64,000 bases of DNA from Membranipora membranacea (lineage: Eukaryota > Bryozoa > Gymnolaemata > Cheilostomatida > Membraniporidae), in NCBI GenBank assembly GCA_914767715.1, contig OU612074.1, positions 21,748,062 to 21,812,061 of the forward strand. The letters run 5' to 3'. Made by a program: the position numbers and the translations under genes. The notes beneath the pieces were generated by a model. The model worked only from the letters and a program-made list of their open reading frames with translations. It made no database searches and was not told where the DNA came from. This document shows positions 1-10,504 of this stretch, piece after piece (within the stretch, counting starts at the first letter, position 1; every line of letters starts with the position of its first letter).

Positions 1-131
1 ATATAATAAACTCTACTAAACAAGCTTGGTCTTAGGGCACAAATGAAAAGGATGGTGTTGTTTATTAAAGAGCCCTGAAACAATAAGCTACTAATTAAGG
101 AGATCGGTGGGATCCTACAGTCGCCACTCAC

Positions 132-3100
132 CAATAGGCAGTATAGGAGTTGTTCTATAATGACTTGCTCTTGATAAGCTTCAGGTAGTTTTCCCACAGG
201 AATCCCTCTACTCTTCTTCTGATTGGCCGCCTTTGATGGAGGGGTTGGTTCCTTCACGAACCCACCAGCTAGATAGGGTCTATCAAACAGCCAGTTAGGC
301 TGAGCTGGTATTGTTACATTAGCTTGTCTTACTGGCTTCCCAGAGATCTATAAAAAAAAAATAGTACAATACAACAATTTAAGCTTTTTCCTACCGGAAT
401 CCCTTACTAATCCTCTGATTTAGCAATTTTGTTGGTTCTCTTTGACAACACAATGGCTACCTTTGATTGGCTGCTTTAAAACATAGAGCTAGTCCGGTGA
501 AAACCCAGAAAGCAAGGTTTTGGTCATACAATCCCTATATTTATAAAAGTGTGTCAGAAGCAGCGTGTCCTCGTCACAGACCATCTCCCCGCTCGGACAT
601 CTCTTATAGGATGGTGTAGAGAGGGTTGATTTAGGGTATTAGTGTATCAATTTGTCAGTCAGGCAACATGAAGTCTCAGTACAATGCAAAATGCATATCA
701 AAACCATTCCGTTGAAATGTCCACAATCCAGGTTTAAATAATGACTAGCCTGTCTTGACAAGCTTTGTTGATGGGGCGGGTCATAATACAATACTTAAAT
801 TTTTACATTCAATAGAAACCTGTGGTCTCAGGAAATATTAAATGTACTAGAAATTGAGCCAGAATCCTAAAGTTTCTGATCAGAAGTAGGTTAGATAATC
901 TACAGAATTAGAAGACTACACAGAAGAGTAAGTAAAGTGAATGGCAGAGTAAGAAGTGTAAGTAGAGTAAGGACAGTAAGTACAGTAAAGACAGTAAGTA
1001 CAGTAAGTAGAAGATTTACCTGCTTGAGAACATCTGAAGGTATAAGAGCAGCTGGTCTCTCACTCTGCTGTAATAAACTCTTCTTTAGCTAAAGTATAAA
1101 AAATTACCTACTTTGTGATATGTTCATATATAAAGGACACTAGTGAACAAGGACTTGTACAACCAAAGCTACTCATATAATTCAAATTTTAAAGCCTTCC
1201 AAAACTTTTTAAAAGAAGCAGAGCTTTTAACAGGGAATCTATCAACATCCTTAGGATATCCTTATCCTTAAAATATACGAGCTAAAGTTCAGTTTAGATT
1301 CAACGGCATACGGATTTCATTCAACAAATGAGAAGTTTGCTTCAATGCCAGTTGATCAACATAATGGCAAAATAACTAAATTGTCATCACCATAATAAAT
1401 AAAATCCTAGTATGACAGAGAATAGATCATTCTGTCGAACCTCGTCATCTCTGTCATAAAATTTATCTGAAGACGGCTCCCTGCATCATTGCCAATATTG
1501 ACAATTCAACAAAAATAATGTACAACAAAATACCCTACACAGACAGTGCAGTGCAAGACAGACAGACAGTGCAAGGAATGTGCCCTTTGGCACAGATATC
1601 AATATGCAACATTTTCTGGACTCATAGAAGCATAGCATTACAAAATATCAAATGCAAATATAAGAATATTTATGTAAAGCTTGTGTACCTGACTAAGATC
1701 GCTGGTTGATACATCTCTACTGGACCCGCTCTTCAGGCGAGTAGCTGAGTGGGTACTGAGGCTCACACCAGCCTTGTCCGCCTTCTTCACAGCATGTGAC
1801 TTCAGCACTGAATGTACTTTCTCATCCTACGGGAAAGTAAGTCAGTTATTCTTGCGATAATATAGCTAAAGGTTATACCAAGGATGTGTCTTCTGGAGCT
1901 GCCATTTCAATCAACAACACCAAAAGTTCAATAATATTGAGTGCGAAAGAGCGTTTAAGCAAGGAGTGAGAGTCTCTAACTCCTTGCTAAAAGTTACTGC
2001 CAAAATATTTATTTCCGATCGATAAATAACTATGCTTCAATTGTTTTGACTAATTTTTGAATTTAACAGCCAAACTTTCTACGTTAAGAATGAGCATTAA
2101 TCTTTTAGAAATCAAAATCGTCTCACCTTTGTAATCTCAGCAGTAATATAAGTCACAGCATCAACATCTCTCACATTCTTTAGCTTCAGGTCTTCATATT
2201 TTGTTGTGAACTCTACTGGGGTGGTGCTGAACTCAGCTATGGACTTCTTAGAATGATGGCTAGATACCTGAAAACAAGTGACAAAATACTTCTTCATACT
2301 TGATGATCAAATGCAGTGTGCTCACAAAAGGTTTTCGGTTTCAGGATTCCTTCCATCCAAGTCTATGGGAACTATTGGTGTTGTGTCACGATGTTACAAA
2401 TTATAATTATTTTTATTCACTGGGGGAGGATGGGTTGTTTGGGGATTCTTTAGAATTACAGCTGTCTCATTTCAACAGGACCTATTTTTAAAAGGACGTC
2501 TGCTTTATATCATAGGAAAAACTTTTTTACATGAATCGTTGGAAAACTGGGAGAATACAGGGAGACTCCCAGCCAAACCGGCGGGTCGACAAGTAAGACT
2601 GACGGGCAATATGATGTGGAATTATTACAACAACAGCCTCATTCATTTCATTGGTCTTGGCATATTTCATTGCATACCAATAAGAGCAGGCAACTGATAT
2701 GTAAGTTTTTAACCCATCAAACATGTACAACTGTGACATGACATATTACCTAGGCAGGGATTAAATCTAAAAAATGTATAACCATTGATTGTCCACTACT
2801 CTGCACATTGATGTCAGTGCAAACTCAATATAAACTACTGTTGCCGGTCAGAGAAATGTGTGAGATCATGGAATTATGTACGCAAAATTTCACCTCATAT
2901 ATACATTATATATTTCACTACCCTGTTTTGACAATCACTTTGTGCAAATAATTTGCCCATCAGTTGAGCATTCTAAGATATATGATTCATTAAGCTATCT
3001 TTGAGATTTACAGAATACAATAAGCTCACAGTTCCCTGGCAGGCAGCAGTAGTTTGAGGGTTATTTGAAGTGTAAGCGCAGCCGAAGGGTGATTTATCCC

Positions 3101-5297
3101 TCTAACTCTATGGTGCAGCCTAAGGGTGATTTAGATGTTTGATTGATACCTGGTCAGGATTATAAGGACCTCTTTGTTTCATCAGAGCCTCCACATATTT
3201 CTCTGGTCCTAAATCTCCCTTATCAGCTCTGAAACATAATAATATAACAGCATTAATGGAGAAACCTCGCAATCATTCTAAAGTATACTTTGGCTGCATT
3301 TGGAATTGCCCCCTTCAAGCAGCATGGGAACAACAGGAATGCGGTAAAATTGGACTTGACTCTAGTTTTATTGTGTGAGTCAAATTTTCCTCTCTTTCCA
3401 CAGAAAATTAAAAGAATCATAACACGCCACATACGAAGTCAGAAAAAATGAAAGAAATCAAACCCCCTAATATATACACAAAAAAAGGATGTTGGAACAC
3501 AAATTGTGATGCTGAAGTGTACAGCAGAAGTGGGTTGTTAGTCAAAGGCTGAACACGTTAAAGTCGCTATGACAGCATGACTATCAGGTTCTTTGAATGT
3601 ATATCGGGCTTTATTTATTGATCACAAATCTTTTGATAATAAAATCAAAAAATCTACTAATGAGCTTCAATCAGGAAAATGCGAAAAAGTTTGCACTTTT
3701 TTTGCATATTGCAATTAAAAAGAGAAACAAAAGCACACATGTAACATAAAAATGGAGAGTTTGCCCTCAGTGCGGTGCGTGCCCTTGGTCTTGGTTTCTG
3801 GGCCAGTTGACCTTCGAGGAGCAGTTGTTGGTTTGTAAGTTGCCATCACACCATTAAGGCAGTGGTCTGTGTTATTTTCTATATTACACATGTACTCTTG
3901 GCTCGTCTGGTTGAGGAGATCAAGCACTTGTTATATCTCAATGTTCGCTGTTCGCTTATTGTAATCGAGACCACACGGATCAAGAACCTTGAGTACCAAA
4001 TTTTCTACACGCAGGATCATCATTCTTTGTTGCTGAGAGAGCATGGAATACCAGGAGGGAGAAGCATACAGGAGAATGGGACAGATGCATGCTATGTAGA
4101 AATGTTTCAGTGCACTGATAGGCATTCCAGATCGTTTGAGGTCTATCAGTGTATATATTATTGGTCTAGTCTTTTTCACGAGGTGATCAACGTGTTGTTT
4201 GAATGCCAGATTGTTGTCAATCACGACACCTAAAAACTTCGTGCTTGTCTCGTTTCCAATAACGTCACCGCTCATTGAGAATCTGTGCGGCTCGATCTTT
4301 TGACGGTTGTGCACATTTGAGAACGTCATGCTCACTGATTTTGTTGGATTAGCCATCATGTTATTCTCAGCACACCATTCTGTGGTCTCGTCTATAGCTT
4401 GCTGCAGTTGTTCGGTCTTTTCGCTAGATGAAGATGGTACGAGTGTCACGCCATCGGCGTACTTGATGGTAGTACATGAAGGAGACAGAGTATCTATGTA
4501 CAACAGCCAAAACATTGGACCCAAGAGAGTACCTTGAGGTGTACCATTCTTGGTTGAGAGTGTGGAACTATGCTCACTGCCCAGTTTGACGTTCTGCTGC
4601 CGTTGAGGAAACTGTGTATGATCAGCACCAGACGTTTGTTTATACCACAATCGGCTAACATTTCTATGAGTTTGCACGGCACGGTATTCACTTTTGGCTC
4701 ATCCAACATGCGTGTTAGGGTATCGAGGGCTAATAGAATAGCATCAGTAGTACACCTACCCTTTTGATATGCAAACTGGCCAGCACTGAGAGTTGGTAAA
4801 ACAGAACGGGCATAAAAATACATGATAGCTTTCTCAACTGATTTATCAAGATTCCATAAAAAGTGATATTGGTCTAAAATCAGAAGGTTTCTCGGCACAT
4901 TTAGTTTTCTCAAACGGCACAATTTCAGCCTTTTTCCAGATCTCAGGGAAAACACCAGATCTTAGACAATGATTTATAAGATTGCACAATGGAACACATA
5001 AATCTTCGCTGCACATTTTTGTGACCCACGAAGGGTAGTCGGATGAGCATGTCGACTTACTCGTATCGATCTGGTTTATCCAGGCTTTGACTTGGCCGAT
5101 GCTGACTGTCAGCTCATAATCAGGAAGATCAGATGTAACACAATTGATATCTATGTCAGTGGGTACGCCAGATATGTCAGTGAAGTATGTGTTCGGGGTT
5201 TCAGCGGAAGATTTAGGATTCATGTATAAACTTACCCTAATGAGACACTGAGCTCTCGGACTAAAGCGTGTGCCTCATACTCGTGCTGTGCAGACAT
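132..5297 (-). CDS. TUBGCP2: Gamma-tubulin complex component 2, 5' part of gene (partial, leaves the window)
   Basis: GCP2 is a core subunit of the gamma-tubulin small complex that nucleates microtubules at centrosomes and basal bodies. Coding exons on the minus strand, in order: 5297-5236 (ATG at 5297), 3228-3150, 2267-2127, 1826-1689, 1088-1020, 347-132. All have consensus GT/AG borders and their phases join into one frame of about 235 residues; the rest lies left of the window. The recognisable pieces are the N-terminal helix followed by a DKGD/GPEKYVEALMK segment, then KKSIAEFSTTPVEF with TKYEDLKLKN, the counterpart of the animal GCP2 segment that reads IAEFSRTPEDFLKKYDELKSKN in human. 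Further on come NWLFDRPYLAGGF and GIPVGKLPEAYQEQVIIEQLLYC, which match the start of the first conserved GCP (Grip1) motif. The 5' exon is tiny, and intron 1 holds a LINE. Identity is strong from several independent segments; the 1020-1088 exon is the least certain because this linker is poorly conserved. Confidence 0.9.
926..1014. repeat. GTAAGTACAGTAAAGACA-type imperfect tandem repeat
   Basis: Repeated short units of the form agtaagtacagtaa(agaca) lie in an intron of TUBGCP2 just downstream (on the minus strand) of the exon at 1020-1088. On the plus strand the units resemble splice donors, but the gene runs the other way. No function is implied. Confidence 0.6.
3931..5223 (-). mobile_element. 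Decayed CR1/Jockey-like LINE reverse transcriptase in TUBGCP2 intron 1
   Basis: Three overlapping minus-strand frames together give a non-LTR reverse transcriptase: 5223-4846 (thumb-side start, ends near KPSDFRPISL), 4955-4494 (SAGQFAYQKGRCTTDAILLAL, the usual QFAYRKGRSTDDA block) and 4677-3931 (GTPQGTLLGPMFWLLYIDTL, then KYADGVTL where the catalytic YADD is normally found, then the primer-grip region NNLAFKQHVDHL and LKHFYIACICPILLYASPSW). At least two frameshifts and the YADD to YADG change mean it is dead. The endonuclease part is missing, so the copy is 5'-truncated. It lies in the same orientation as TUBGCP2. Clade assignment (CR1/Rex1/Jockey group) is by motif style only. Confidence 0.85.
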
Positions 5298-8200
5298 CCT
5301 TGTATATCAAACACAACCTTAAAGGAACACGAATATTATCTACTGTTCTTCTCTACAAAGACATGACAATAAGCTAATGATTAAATAGCATGGTGACCTA
5401 ACTCAAATTTCTCAAATTACCTTTGTCATTACCACGTACCTTAGGTTGATATTTCCAAAATACTGAATGGGTTGTTGTACCCACTGACCCACTCTGCACA
5501 CAAATGCCCCACCCATGGGATGGTAAACTGAAACAATGTCCCACTGTCAAATCCAAGACCAAAAAACCGAAGCACACCCCTTGTGACATAGGCATCTGGA
5601 GGGAAAGGGGGTGGTTGATACTGGACATGCTTGTAACTCCAGATGCCTATGCCTTGTGACAAGGCGTTCTAGTGAGATGTCATCATTGATGTATAGAATT
5701 GATAGCCTTATGAGCATAACTTGCCTTGTAAGTTGTTGACTTACTCAACTATTACCCACTACTAATTTAGTACTAGCCTTATAAACTACTGATTTCTATT
5801 TATTATCAATTCAGTGAGTCCCGGATGAAAATGTGAACAATGTGACAACACAACACATTGATTCATCAATGACAACATTCATGACCAACCAGTCAAACTC
5901 AAAAGTAAATAAATGTAATATTTCGATTTAATTTGTATTACTTTTTACTATAATAAATAGAGCAGGGGGCCCAGCTCTTACAATCATTCCAACATTGTAT
6001 GCATAAGGACTAGACTCAGATGGTGACAGCAATCATTTCCATCATTATAGCATGATATTAATTACAACCAAGGAGATAGATAACTCTTTCATTAAATAAA
6101 GGAGTAAAACAATCTGATTTTTCTTGATTTCAAAATTTTGGGAATAGAAGGTCAAGGTTGTTTACTTAGCTGGAGTGTGAGACTGCATAATAAATGTTCA
6201 GATTTAGATAGTTAAGACAATTTTCATTCTGCGCATGCTCAGCTCTGGGCATGAGCTGGTCTCTGCAAAATTGAGCCTCGGAATTCCGAAGCCATCTGAT
6301 TGGCTACCTGCTCTGGTGGCACACTCTCAAATGCGTGCGGAATTGTTAGAAAGAGTTCTCTTCTATTGTCACTATTAGCTAAATTTGACTGGCAATTTAT
6401 GCAGGGGATGTCCTATCTCCCCAGACCAAAATTGCAATTAGAACCCAGACTAAACTCATTGTTCTTGCACATGCGCAAATTCAAGTCACGCATGATACAT
6501 ACTTAGCCTTACGACATTCTCTTTGTGGTAATGATACCCTAGTTCATCAGTGATCTACATGCCCAGTCAGATCACGAGAGTCAGTATGGACAATTTTAAG
6601 AATTTTCAGGCTATTCACTGCGAATCCTAAGCCTAAGATTCTAGGAAGTTAAAAAGTCCGCAATACCGGGCCGGATATGAAAATTCCTCACTGATAATAA
6701 ATTAGCTCCAGCTACAGTTACCTTGGCATTGTTTACAAATGGAAGACAGGAGGAGGGCATGAATTATATATCTGTGCACTCACAACCAAGCACCCCTAAC
6801 ACTGTGAGACTATGACCTATCAGCTATAGGGAGACAGTTAACCCAGTAAGTGTTTACCTTTGGTATTGATGTCTAAAAATATCTAAATCTACCTATACTT
6901 AACTCACATACTTATCTCACAAGAGCAGAGTAGGCCTACTCACCTCAGTTCTTACCTCAGGAGAGGTAATTGCTACATTGCAGGGTTGATGAATCCAGCA
7001 ATTTGATTCTTGTAATTCTATAATCGTCCCAGGTCATCAACAGTGTCACAGTGTGTCACCTACTGGAAGCGGGGTGCTACTTATCCGGGGGGGGGGGGGA
7101 TGCAAGTAGGGAGCTGGAAGGGGGGAGGGCATTCCAATCCTTGGCAGTCTTCATAATACCTTTGACGACATCGTACACTCAGGAACATTAATGTTAAATG
7201 AGTGCCTCATTTGGCTAACAGTGTGTTATGGTCGTTTGGACTTCAGGGATTACAGCAATCTGCTGTTCGTTCTGCATCGGTGGGTGTTTGGTAGTTCTCC
7301 TTTACGGGGGGTTGAACTTCCCTTTGTTTCCAGTTGTGCACTGGGCTGTGTGCTTTGCATATTGCTGCCTCTTGTATCTCTAATTTTTCTTGGTAGAAGA
7401 CTACCGTGAAAAGCTTGAGATGATGCATAGACGGAGGTCATTTCACCTCGGGCAGCAGCCATTGTTGTCATGGTCCTATTTTTCCGGTCCGTGGACATTT
7501 CATCATAGGCCTGAGCCAAAGTGTTATGTCTTTCTTCATTCTGGAGTATTTTCATCAGCAAAGAAGGACCGCTGATGGTGTTGGTTTTTTGTCATGGGGA
7601 TAAGGTTCTGATGACTATGTCGACTGTGCAAGAAAGATGGTGTGTCACAGTTTGGATGTGTTTGGTGATGGCATCAGTGTCTGCGTAGTGCATCTCCCGG
7701 AATAGTTTCAGCCTTCTGTCCTTGCGTCTCTCTCCTAGCTGCTCCCAACCAAGACGGTGTACTACTCTGGTGACACTTGTCTTCCTATTACTCCAGCTGA
7801 TACCGCACACAAACCTTGCCACTCTCCTTTGTACAGCTTCTAGAGAAGTTTCCTGGGTTGATGTTAATGAGTCCCAGGAGCAGCAGGCGTATTCGACCTT
7901 GAAATCCACAGTTACTCAATGATACTTAACTTCGTCGGTCTTCCGTATTGTCATGTCATACAGGCTGAGGGCATGTTATGGCGGTTTGGTTTTCCTGGTG
8001 ATTGATATGTGCTGGCACTTGGCAGGGTGGAATTCCATATCCCAGCTTTTCTCCCAACCCTTCAAGGTCTTGGAGTCAGCCTGGAGCTTATCACAGTTGG
8101 TTTCGGTGTTGTGAGTATTGTGTCGTCAGCAAAGAGTCTTACTGTAGAATGCAGTCCTTGAGGGAGGGGGGACATCGATTTCGAGTCTAGTACTAGTAGT

Positions 8201-8645
8201 CAACCAAGTTGTTATAGTTTGCTAAGACTAGGCCTATCCATGGATAAAGTTTACTATCATATATCTACATATACCTTCACTTATTCATGTATATTAATAT
8301 ATTGAAGAACCTATCTTACTTCATGCTTCATGAATGATCGAGCCAACTTCATAGCTGACTTGCATTAAGATACACAATCAGGGTTGTCAAACATCCCTAT
8401 GGCAAATGATTATATCAGCACTGGTACTCAGTTTTTAGTCCCCAGTGTGGTTGCCAACTTTAAAAAGGAGTTGAAAATGAGTCATGTCGATGACTGTGAC
8501 ATCAAGTTTTACCATGAATAAGAAGTCATAGTCAGTTTTTAATGAAAATCCCATATGCCTAATTATAATGATCCAGTTAGGAATATTATTTTATATTTCA
8601 GATTTTGTTAGTACCTAATACAAAATCACTGTCAGAGTCAGCACG
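5298..8645. other. Intergenic space between divergent TUBGCP2 and TMEM138
   Basis: No host gene is seen in this stretch. It holds a small inverted repeat (arms near 5588-5601 and 5637-5650), a run of 13 G at 7087-7099 and a minus-strand LINE 3' fragment (about 7250-8140). The promoters of both flanking genes must be inside or near this space, but I see no unambiguous core element. Confidence 0.6.
7250..8140 (-). mobile_element. LINE 3' fragment (CR1/L2-like), degenerate
   Basis: Read on the minus strand, about 8135 shows LFADDTIL (the reverse-transcriptase FADD box), followed in shifted frames by KTLKGWEKSWDMEFHPAKCQ, the usual spacing to the HPxKC motif of CR1/L2-type LINEs. The frame 7909-7592 then gives EYACCSWDSLTSTQETSLEAVQRRVARF and TSVTRVVHRLGWEQLGERRK, the typical C-terminal block with VQRRAARF and LGWxxLxxRR. 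The tail to about 7250 keeps FHGSLLPRKIRDT, resembling the terminal FFPRTIRDWN motif. Frameshifts and stops show it is inactive. It differs from the element at 3.9-5.2 kb in sequence, so it is a separate insertion. Confidence 0.8.
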
Positions 8646-10504
8646 ATGCAGCCGGACAGATATAAAGTTATACTTGTGCTCCAGTATTTTCTTCTCATGG
8701 TGGATCTTTTCATGAACTCTTTCACAGAACTTATCAAAGTTGAGAATGTCATCATGCTTGTACTCTATGTGTAAGTATTTGCTAACAACGATTCATCAAG
8801 CTTGCATATAGTCCTAAATGCTCTTGTTTATATATCTATTCAAAATACCACTGCTTGATCCTTCCTTGGAGTTAAACTTATTTATGAGGACGGTTGCTTT
8901 TTGTTACGAGACCATCCTCTTCTACATTTCTTTCAACCTCACAAGTACTATTTATGTGTCAAATCCAGAAGTAAAATCATTGAGGGTGTCTCGCCCTCCT
9001 CCCTATAACAGCTTATATTCAGGAAACTTATTCCATATAATTAGTTAGGGTGAGCTTGATGATCATTCACAGAGAGTCTTAAGTTATTCCATTATGACCC
9101 TAAGATCATGTTACCGACGCTGACTGATTTAGATTTTCTATAGATCATCGGAAGGCTCATCAAACACTGATTCTGAAAACATTGGTTTCTACATGGCATT
9201 ATGTCATGGCGTTGAGCTATTTTGATGAATTGTTATATATATGTACGTCTTCTTCTTTTAGTATACAAGACATCTGCATAATATTTGCTATAATAGTATT
9301 ATTCCTGACTTTCTTCAACACTTATATATTCCAAGCCGGACTCGTCATTATCCTGGTCAATAAGTTTAAGACGACAATCATTGTGACGTTTATATACCTG
9401 GCGTTCTGTATAGCCCTCCACATCCACGGAATGGTAAGTGTAATAGGGTAGTGGATACCCGTATCCAGCTTTATTAGAAGGGAAGGCAGGTACTCTGACT
9501 TATTGTGGTAGAAATAGTCTATTTTCACCAAAAGTAAAACAGGAGACCTGTGTTAGAACGACCTCCAGGGATAGCTGTAGATAGAGGTGATGATATTAAA
9601 CATTATGAATTTTAAGCTCTTTAACCAATTTGAACTGAAGACTCTGTGGCTAAGCCAAGAAGTTCTGTCACTGTATATTCATGCTTATATACATCATGCA
9701 GTAGACTCACCTGTCCCTTTTAAAAGAGAAGACAATTTGCCGATTAGTCAATATTTAGCTAGCCAATGCCCTAATGCACCAAAGTTGTGGACAAAATTTG
9801 TGGTTTTCCATCCAAATTTGTATTTAAAGATGAAACTATACAAACATCAACCTATAATCTGAACAATTGTCATTACCTCATTTTTGTTTTGGGCGGCGCT
9901 TATTGTATTAAAATTGTCTAACATTTACATGATGAGAAAACCTTTCTTTTAGACATTGATATCATATAACTTCCCTCAGCTACCGTACTCTTTGTCTTAT
10001 TACTATAACTGTGCCGTCCCCTCCTGTTTTCTAACTATAACCGAGTTGTCCCCTCTTGTTTTCTAACTATAACCGTGTTGTCTCCTCTTGTTTTCTAACT
10101 ATAACCGTGTTGTCTCCTCTTGTTTTCTAACTATAACCGTGTTGTCCCCTCTTGTTTTCTAACTATAACCGTGTTGTCTCCTCTTGTTTTCTAACTATAA
10201 CCGTGTTGTCTCCTCTTGTTTTCTAACTATAACCGTGTTGTCCCCTCTTGTTTTCTAACTATAACCGTGTTGTCTCCTCTTGTTTTCTAACTATAACCGC
10301 GTCTTCATTGTTTTTCAGCAACTGCGTTGGAACGACCCCCAGGTGTATGTTACACAGACAAGCTTCTGGGTTGTGTTCGGTATACAGAGAGTCAGCGCCG
10401 TCTTCTATTATTACTTCTATAAGAGGACGTCTATAGTTCTCGGTGACTCTCGGTTCTATGAGGATTCTAAGTGGATACACAACGAGTTTATGAAAAGACG
10501 CTGA
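8646..10504 (+). CDS. TMEM138: TMEM138, ciliary transmembrane protein, complete
   Basis: TMEM138 is a small multi-pass protein needed for primary cilium assembly and linked to Joubert syndrome in humans. Exons: 8646-8770, 9262-9433, 10319-10504; all borders are GT/AG (donors gtaagt) and phases 2 and 0 join cleanly into 160 residues, against about 162 in vertebrates. The four hydrophobic segments lie near residues 8-26, 43-65, 79-97 and 113-133. Diagnostic stretches are the first helix with [11 protein letters not shown], then [53 protein letters not shown] and [16 protein letters not shown] at the C-terminus, each aligned with the vertebrate protein. The ATG at 8646 is supported by family length. 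A minisatellite sits in intron 2. Possible AATAAA at 11099-11104. The gene is divergent from TUBGCP2. Confidence 0.95.
10020..10310. repeat. Minisatellite, about nine copies of a 32-bp unit
   Basis: The unit, beginning cctcttgttttctaactata, repeats head-to-tail with few changes (mostly gtct versus gtcc at the unit end). It ends just before the acceptor of TMEM138 exon 3 and may itself supply extra pyrimidine tracts. There are no spacers, so it is not a CRISPR array. Confidence 0.9.

Noticed and set aside
3862-4233. 123-codon plus-strand open frame
   Set aside because: It lies antisense to the LINE reverse transcriptase and reads as its mirror.
7191-7922. Several plus-strand frames of 61-72 codons
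   Set aside because: All are antisense to the degenerate LINE 3' fragment.
9182-9261. Start of the 89-codon frame 9182-9451 as N-terminus of a separate protein
   Set aside because: Only 9262-9433 is coding (TMEM138 exon 2); the upstream part is intron, as shown by the acceptor and family alignment.
10020-10310. Possible CRISPR-like array
   Set aside because: Units are directly adjacent and there are no unique spacers; it is a minisatellite in an animal intron.
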